Source of the DNA: JAGTVB01 sp049282355
GTDB taxonomy: Bacteria > Pseudomonadota > Gammaproteobacteria > HK1
Length of the DNA: 10,586 nt
Direction of reading: 5' to 3'
Assembly: GCA_049282355.1 (NCBI GenBank)
Contig: JBAPTW010000396.1
Coordinates: forward strand, 1-10,586
Shown here: in pieces, positions 7,628 through 10,586 of the stretch
Numbering within the stretch: the stretch's first letter is position 1
How the letters are laid out: every line of letters begins with the position of its first letter
Program-made: the position numbers and the translations under genes
The notes under the pieces: model-generated
Database searches by the model: none
Seen by the model: the letters and a program-made list of their open reading frames with translations, nothing else
Told to the model about the DNA's origin: nothing

Positions 7628-8717
7628 CCTCGGCGGGTGTGCCGGAAAATGTGCGAGCGAGGCGGCACCCTCGGTTCACATTCTGGGCATACTGCGCCAC
7701 GTGACCCGGAGCCAGGTGGGCATATCGACGGGCCATGTCGTAGTCATCCCAGCCGGCCAACTCCATGAGTACCTCAAGTGGTGTGCCCGCCATCACGTGC
7801 CAGCTGGCCCAGGTATGGCGCAAGTCATGCCATCGAAAGTCGTCGTACTTGTATACCGTTTGAGTTGGATAAAGGCTGCCCGCCTCTTTTCCCCGGTAGG
7901 GACGAATACCCGACCGATCGAGCGCCTTGCGCCAGGCCTTGCCGTTCGGATTCGCGACTGGCTGGTCGTGATAGGTGAACACCCATACCAAGTGCTTACC
8001 GATCTGACGGCGTAGCACCAATAGCGCTTCATCGTTGAGCGGCACGTTGAGCGCCACCCCGTCCTTGGCTTCGTCAGCATGCACCCACGCCACCCGGCGG
8101 CTGAGGTCCACTTGTGACCAGGTGAGCCCCGTGACGTTGGCAGCTCGCAGCCCGGTGGCAAGCGTGAAGCGGGCTATCTCCGCCAAGTGGTTGGGGAGTG
8201 CCGACAGCAGCCGGTCCGCTTCGTCTTGGGTCAACCAGCGAATGCGCTGTTTTGGTACCCGGCGAAAGCGCAATCTGGGCGCCTTCTCCAGCCAGTCCCA
8301 CTCCTGTTCCGCAGCGCGCAAAATGGTGCGGATGATCTGCAAGTAGTGATTCACCGTGGCCGGCGAGACTGCCTCGCGGGCCTTCGCCGCCGCAATCGCT
8401 TCACAACGGCTCGCCGTGATCTCGTCCAAATACAGACCTCCAAGATGGGGATTGAGCCACCGCAACCGCTGAAGATCATCCCCGAGAGTCGCCTTGTGCT
8501 GATGGGCTGCTATCCAGCGCACGACGGCTTCCTGCCACGTTCGCCGCGGCTTGTCGCCGAGTCGGTGAACCCGCCAGAGCTCAGCCTTTAGCCGGTCGGC
8601 GTACTCTTGGGCCCGGCGTTTGTCGTCAGTCCCAGTAGAGCGGCGTATCTCCTGTCCGTTTGGTGCCGTGAAGCGGCACCACCATTTTTTTGAGTTTGGG
8701 CGTCGGTAGAGTGACAT
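7620..8717 (-). CDS. int: Tyrosine-recombinase (phage-type) integrase
   Basis: The product has 365 residues, with an N-terminal arm-binding region (MSLYRRPNSKKWWCRF), a core-binding helical domain (about 60-145, TWQEAVVRWI to LEKAP) and a C-terminal catalytic domain. Catalytic residues are R191 (TGLRAANV), K218 (DEAKDG), H297 and R300 (HDLRH), W323 (in place of the second His, common in this class) and the nucleophile Y332 (RRYAHL). All are present, so it should be active in insertion and, with a directionality factor, excision. AAAGGAG (complement of 8727-8733) lies nine bases before the ATG. The gene is oriented towards tRNA-Pro, as is typical for a tRNA-targeting integrase, and its first 130 bases overlap the preceding helix-turn-helix gene. 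Confidence 0.96.
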   Translation of the reverse strand: MSLYRRPNSKKWWCRFTAPNGQEIRRSTGTDDKRRAQEYADRLKAELWRVHRLGDKPRRTWQEAVVRWIAAHQHKATLGDDLQRLRWLNPHLGGLYLDEITASRCEAIAAAKAREAVSPATVNHYLQIIRTILRAAEQEWDWLEKAPRLRFRRVPKQRIRWLTQDEADRLLSALPNHLAEIARFTLATGLRAANVTGLTWSQVDLSRRVAWVHADEAKDGVALNVPLNDEALLVLRRQIGKHLVWVFTYHDQPVANPNGKAWRKALDRSGIRPYRGKEAGSLYPTQTVYKYDDFRWHDLRHTWASWHVMAGTPLEVLMELAGWDDYDMARRYAHLAPGHVAQYAQNVNRGCRLARTFSGTPAEAK

Positions 8718-8923
8718 AAGGGACGCTCCTTTCGGTCACCCTGCGACACCTGCCCGCTGCCACGATAGCGAGAACGCAGGTAGTCGGCAAGATCCGCTTC
8801 AAGGAAGACCCAACACTTGCCCGGCTTAGCTCCTGGAACATCGCCGGCTTGCACCTTCTTGCGGAGTGTCTGGGGATGAAGTTTCAGAAATTCAGCGGCC
8901 TGCTGCAGGTCAAGGGTTTTCAT
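8588..8923 (-). CDS. Helix-turn-helix protein, excisionase/AlpA-like
   Basis: This is a 111-residue protein with an N-terminal MerR/excisionase-type helix-turn-helix (LDLQQAAEFLKLHPQTLRKKVQAGDVPGAK, wing PGKCWVFLEADLADYLRS; residues 4-51) and a polar tail. Such proteins beside integrases act as recombination directionality factors or activators of int. The tail (CHSTDAQTQKNGG, YAALLGLTTNAGPKS) resembles tails I recall in related integrase-linked proteins, so the whole frame is likely used. Residues from about 70 on are encoded within int in another frame. GGAGG lies seven bases before the ATG. The two genes form one - strand operon. Whether it promotes excision is inferred from position and fold. 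Confidence 0.85.
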   Translation of the reverse strand: MKTLDLQQAAEFLKLHPQTLRKKVQAGDVPGAKPGKCWVFLEADLADYLRSRYRGSGQVSQGDRKERPLCHSTDAQTQKNGGAASRHQTDRRYAALLGLTTNAGPKSTPTG

Positions 8924-8956
8924 CCGATTCCCTCCGTGGCTTCGGGCACAGTGATG

Positions 8957-8968
8957 GTCGTACTTTAA
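8957..8968 (+). promoter_or_regulatory. 12-base motif upstream of xis (copy 1)
   Basis: GTCGTACTTTAA occurs here, 33 bases upstream of the xis start codon. Its exact reverse complement is at 9948-9959, upstream of the repressor gene. It is a candidate binding site for a shared regulator or for Xis/Int. Confidence 0.45.
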
Positions 8969-8991
8969 GTGCGCCGCTGGGTTACAGGGCG

Positions 8992-9021
8992 AGAAGTCAG
9001 TGTTGTTTGAGCTTCTTTTTT
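8992..9021 (+). terminator. Weak terminator-like hairpin
   Basis: AGAAG-TCA (8992-8999) pairs with TGA-(G)-CTTCT (9008-9016) with one bulged base and an 8-base loop, running into six T's. It would stop + strand transcription, for which no upstream gene is known. The stem is short, so this is a weak call. Confidence 0.3.
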
Positions 9022-9152
9022 CCCTACAGACTTCCCATGGCTCTGTCTATAGAACACGAAAATATGACCTACTCCCCCCAGTGCGGTATTCCTCGCACCC
9101 AAACTTACCTACCTTACATTTCTCCCTGAAGGCATTCCAAAGGCAGTTGTTC

Positions 9153-9191
9153 TACAATTATAGTTGTTAGCAGACGACAAATATAATTGTA
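9153..9191. promoter_or_regulatory. Large AT-rich palindrome, probable operator pair
   Basis: TACAATTATA (9153-9162) is perfectly inverted as TATAATTGTA (9182-9191), and the pairing continues inward (TTGT with ACAA). It also reads as two tandem 14-base near-palindromes, ACAATTATAGTTGT (9154-9167) and ACAAATATAATTGT (9177-9190). Both fit ACAA-N6-TTGT, with centres 23 bases apart, about two helical turns. This looks like two dimer sites for a repressor. It lies about 80 bases before the membrane-protein start. Confidence 0.65.
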
Positions 9192-9268
9192 AACGTCGGC
9201 GTTGGCCGGCTGCGCTGTCGCCTCGGGGTCTATCCAAAATGTTTAACTTCTAGTTGAGGAGGACGGCC

Positions 9269-9532
9269 ATGAGCCAAAAACAACACCAGACCGTTGACAA
9301 TGTCGTGTCGATCCTGAGGCAGGTGACGCGAGATGAACGGCTTGCCCAGGAGCGGGGGCTGTTGGTAAATCGGCGCCGCCGAGATCGCGTGACCCAGGCG
9401 ATTATCGCCATTCAGGCGCTAGCGATCCTCGTGCTCTCAGGCCTGCTGGCCGCGAGTCTCTGGTGGGGGTGGGGGGGCTGCTACGACGCGAGCCGCACAA
9501 ACGTGGCCAGCGTCTCTTCGTCCGGTAACTGA
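9269..9532 (+). CDS. Small single-pass membrane protein, unknown function
   Basis: The product has 87 residues: a hydrophilic, charged N-terminus (MSQKQHQTVDNVVSILRQVTRDERLAQERG) ending in a basic cluster (NRRRRDR, 34-40), one hydrophobic segment (about 44-66, AIIAIQALAILVLSGLLAAS) followed by WWGWGG, and a short polar tail. The basic cluster before the segment predicts the N-terminus inside the cell. I chose ATG 9269 because AGGAGG (9257-9262) sits six bases upstream; an upstream TTG overlaps that site. The last 52 bases overlap the convergent repressor gene, and a run of seven G's (9471-9477) lies just before, so the tail frame is less certain. I recognise no family. A holin-like, entry-exclusion or signalling role would be speculation. 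Confidence 0.7.
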   Translation: MSQKQHQTVDNVVSILRQVTRDERLAQERGLLVNRRRRDRVTQAIIAIQALAILVLSGLLAASLWWGWGGCYDASRTNVASVSSSGN

Positions 9533-9924
9533 CCGGTTCGCGCCATGGACTCGTAGAGGGCGACGATGACCTTCGCCTTCTCGCGTGCGGACAGGGACGT
9601 CCCGGTTGCCTTCTTCACATCGGCTTGCATGAGCTCAAAGCCGGCAAGGACGTCCGTCAGGACAGCGAGATTCAGCGCTGCGTTTCCCTCTTTGGGCGTC
9701 ACCATGGGGCCGCGTTCGAGCGCGAGCCATTCAGGGCGCACGCCGGTCGCCACCGCGATGTGCACCGCGTACCCGGTGCGCTCGGACTGCTCGGTCTTGA
9801 TCCGAGAGATGGTTTGCTGCCGGCAGGTTGTGCCCCCCGGGAGCCGTTGGATCGCGTTGGCCAGCGAGGCCTGTGAGAGGCCGGCGTGATCCAACGCTCG
9901 GTCGATGCGCTCGCTCAGTTTCAT
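9481..9924 (-). CDS. Cro/CI-family repressor (XRE-type helix-turn-helix), no peptidase domain
   Basis: This is a 147-residue DNA-binding protein. The N-terminal XRE-type domain (residues about 2-74) has a helix-turn-helix at SQASLANAI (17-25) and CRQQTISRIK (34-43), with a longer turn (QRLPGGTT) than usual, then GVRPEWLALERGPM, typical of phage repressors. The C-terminal part (LAVLTDVLAGFELMQ, LSAREKAKVIVALYESM) is helical, probably for dimerisation. The Ser/Lys self-cleavage domain of lambda CI or LexA is absent, so direct RecA-dependent cleavage is unlikely. There is no clear Shine-Dalgarno before the ATG, and the predicted leader is only about 20 bases. It is divergent from the rightward parB transcript and convergent with the membrane-protein gene, so it is likely the element's maintenance switch. 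Confidence 0.88.
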   Translation of the reverse strand: MKLSERIDRALDHAGLSQASLANAIQRLPGGTTCRQQTISRIKTEQSERTGYAVHIAVATGVRPEWLALERGPMVTPKEGNAALNLAVLTDVLAGFELMQADVKKATGTSLSAREKAKVIVALYESMARTGQLPDEETLATFVRLAS

Positions 9925-9947
9925 AACTAAAGCGTATCACATTTTCA

Positions 9948-9959
9948 TTAAAGTACGAC
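9948..9959 (-). promoter_or_regulatory. 12-base motif at the repressor promoter (copy 2)
   Basis: On the - strand this reads GTCGTACTTTAA, identical to 8957-8968. It overlaps the predicted -10 box of the repressor gene (TACTTT), so a protein bound here would block or adjust that promoter. Confidence 0.45.
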
Positions 9960-9977
9960 TACGGAAATTGTTTACAA
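9950..9977 (-). promoter_or_regulatory. Predicted promoter of the repressor gene
   Basis: On the - strand, TTGTAA (complement of 9972-9977), a 16-base spacer and TACTTT (complement of 9950-9955) put the transcript start about 20 bases before the repressor ATG. The -35 overlaps the -35 of the rightward promoter. Confidence 0.5.
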
Positions 9978-9998
9978 CTTATGAACTAACAATATAAT
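9971..9998 (+). promoter_or_regulatory. Predicted rightward promoter towards parB
   Basis: TTTACA (9971-9976), a 16-base spacer and a perfect TATAAT (9993-9998) make the best promoter in the window, with a start near 10005. TTGTTTACAA (9968-9977) is a palindrome over both -35 boxes. ACAATATAATTTGG (9989-10002), a near match to the ACAA-N6-TTGT sites at 9153-9191, covers the -10, consistent with repression by the divergent repressor. Confidence 0.6.
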
Positions 9999-10050
9999 TT
10001 GGTAGAAACAATAAAGAGAGTATACAATTTCTTCCAGGAGTCGAGCGGTA

Positions 10051-10209
10051 TTGAACGCCTTGGCCGCCATCGTCGGGAGCAGGATGCTCGCACCAGGCCC
10101 GGCGCATGAGGCAGGTCCAAATCACGAACGTCGATATCGGTCTACCCGTGCGGCAGGCGGCGGGCCGAAACGCTCGTGCGTTTGCCTCGTGAGCGTCCCC
10201 ATCGAGTGA
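10051..10209 (+). CDS. Possible small ORF, unknown (weak)
   Basis: A TTG codon ten bases after AGGAG (10036-10040) opens a 52-codon frame (MNALAAIVGSRMLAPGPAHE..., ending VSVPIE). It would be the first frame on the predicted rightward transcript. There is no recognisable domain, the composition is Arg/Gly/Pro-rich as in any GC-rich frame, and the start is rare. It may be a leader peptide or nothing. Confidence 0.2.
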   Translation: MNALAAIVGSRMLAPGPAHEAGPNHERRYRSTRAAGGGPKRSCVCLVSVPIE

Positions 10210-10304
10210 GGTTCGGCTATTCGGCCGCTACGGGCGATCCGCCCGGTCGGGAGGGTGTGGTCCGCCTTGTCGCTCCGGCGGGGGAGCTCTGCCAAGGGTG
10301 GGAT

Positions 10305-10355
10305 CCCGTGTGGCAACGGCGGGGCCGCGGTACTCGCGCGTGTTGCCTCCACGGG
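10305..10355 (+). ncRNA. Structured leader hairpin upstream of parB (candidate RNA element)
   Basis: CCCGTG (10305-10310) pairs with CACGGG (10350-10355). After a small internal loop, GGCAAC (10312-10317) pairs with GTTGCC (10342-10347). At the tip CGCG (10326-10329) pairs with CGCG (10335-10338) around a 5-base loop. Thus 16 pairs stack in three tiers. A smaller stem (GGTG/CACC, 10366-10380) follows. No T-run follows the main stem, so it is not an intrinsic terminator. It may control parB expression or be a DNA-level site. Function is unknown. Confidence 0.45.
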
Positions 10356-10428
10356 AAAATGGCGGGGTGCTGTTGACACCAAAGGCTGGGGGTGACGTGT
10401 TCGGGTTTGGACCTCACGGCGGCGTGCT

Positions 10429-10586
10429 ATGAGCGACAGCGCGCCCTTTAGCGAAGTAAAGCGATGCGATCCGAGAGATGAGGGGCAGGTTGATGGGTCG
10501 GCCGAGTTCCCGCCAAGCGATCCGGTTGTGGGGGCGCCGATGGCCGTCGCCATCGACCAGATCGAACCCTATGACCGCAATCCGCG
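10429..10586 (+). CDS. ParB-like protein of an integrative element (3' end outside window)
   Basis: The first 52 codons are visible: MSDSAPFSEVKRCDPRDEGQ, then FPPSDPVVGAPMAVAIDQIEPYDRNPR. The IDQIEPYDRNPR stretch (residues about 42-53) is the opening motif of the ParB/Spo0J N-terminal domain, which in other members binds CTP. The preceding 40 residues match, as I recall them, the ParB-like proteins of SPI-7/PAPI-1/clc-type conjugative islands, where they aid maintenance or transfer. The Shine-Dalgarno is poor (ACGGCGG). No parA gene lies before it in this window, although related islands usually carry one nearby. Beyond the visible part, DNA-binding and dimer domains are expected but not seen. 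Confidence 0.8.
   Translation, partial: MSDSAPFSEVKRCDPRDEGQVDGSAEFPPSDPVVGAPMAVAIDQIEPYDRNP

Larger units (their letters stand above)
8924..9268. other. Regulatory region between the xis-int operon and the membrane-protein gene
   Basis: This 345-base gap has no convincing gene. It holds the 12-base motif (8957-8968), a weak terminator-like hairpin (8992-9021), a pyrimidine-rich stretch (about 9070-9126) and a large AT-rich palindrome (9153-9191). Promoters for the leftward xis-int transcript and the rightward membrane-protein gene should lie here, but no pair of standard -35/-10 boxes stands out. Confidence 0.6.
9925..10428. other. Divergent control region and GC-rich structured leader before parB
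   Basis: This 504-base interval has two parts. Bases 9925 to about 10035 are strikingly AT-rich and carry divergent promoters and operator-like palindromes. From about 10040 to 10428 the sequence is GC-rich, with no well-supported gene but several hairpins, the best at 10305-10355. A weak small reading frame (10051-10209) is the only coding candidate. Confidence 0.6.
7570..10586. mobile_element. Left end of an integrated genomic island (probable ICE), right end outside window
   Basis: Directly after tRNA-Pro the operon gives way to an integrase, an excisionase-like helix-turn-helix protein, a small membrane protein, a CI-type repressor and an ICE-type ParB-like protein. No phage structural gene or transfer gene is seen yet. 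The ParB N-terminus resembles those of conjugative islands of the SPI-7/PAPI-1/clc kind as I recall them, which favours an ICE over a prophage. A phage-like satellite remains possible. Confidence 0.75.

Noticed and set aside
9566..9889. + strand open frame opposite the repressor
   Set aside because: It is an antisense shadow; the - strand frame has a clear helix-turn-helix and repressor motifs.
10176..10376. 66-codon + strand open frame ending CCLHGKMAGCC
   Set aside because: It coincides with the strong hairpin at 10305-10355, has no Shine-Dalgarno, and its residue content is what structured GC-rich DNA gives. It is better explained as non-coding.
10122..10553. 143-codon - strand open frame
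   Set aside because: It starts inside the ParB coding sequence on the other strand, is low complexity and has no domain.
7570..10586. A second copy of the tRNA-Pro 3' end (attR)
   Set aside because: Scanning by eye found no repeat of the T-arm/acceptor sequence, so the island is not closed in this window.

Overview
The window joins a conserved host translation operon to the left end of an integrated mobile island. The first 7.4 kb are, all on the + strand, thrS (5' end outside the window), infC, rpmI, rplT, pheS, pheT, ihfA, a MerR-family regulator gene and a tRNA-Pro(GGG) gene. This order, and the close match of the IHF-alpha, ThrRS, IF-3 and MerR-like products to Pseudomonas/E. coli homologues as I remember them, points to a gammaproteobacterium or close relative. 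GC is moderately high, and PheS carries a Cys-rich insertion that the enteric enzyme lacks. I cannot fix the genus.

Translation block (1-7569): two aminoacyl-tRNA synthetases (ThrRS and both PheRS subunits), initiation factor IF-3, ribosomal proteins L35 and L20, and the nucleoid protein IHF-alpha are packed head to tail. infC lacks a standard start codon and most likely begins at AUC, eight bases after a strong Shine-Dalgarno sequence. The infC-rpmI gap holds a long hairpin and a pair of mutually exclusive stems, where L20-type feedback control would be expected.

Island end (7570 to the window end): the 3' end of tRNA-Pro is the likely attachment site. A long stem-loop, probably terminating in both directions, separates it from a tyrosine-recombinase integrase gene on the - strand. 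Upstream of int, with a 130-base overlap, lies a small helix-turn-helix (excisionase/AlpA-like) gene. Then come a regulatory region with a large AT-rich palindrome, a small single-pass membrane protein gene (+), a Cro/CI-type repressor gene (-) without a self-cleavage domain, an AT-rich divergent promoter region, about 400 bases of GC-rich sequence with strong RNA-folding potential, and the first 52 codons of a ParB-like gene of the kind found in integrative and conjugative elements (ICEs). The other end of the element is outside the window.

Inferred working model: the repressor gene and the rightward parB transcript start from promoters whose -35 boxes overlap. Similar ACAA-N6-TTGT palindromes lie over the rightward -10 box and upstream of the membrane-protein gene. 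A separate exact 12-base motif lies at the repressor's own -10 box and, inverted, upstream of the xis-int pair. One or two regulators could therefore co-ordinate maintenance, excision and transfer. The least explained items are these operators, the folded parB leader and the small membrane protein.
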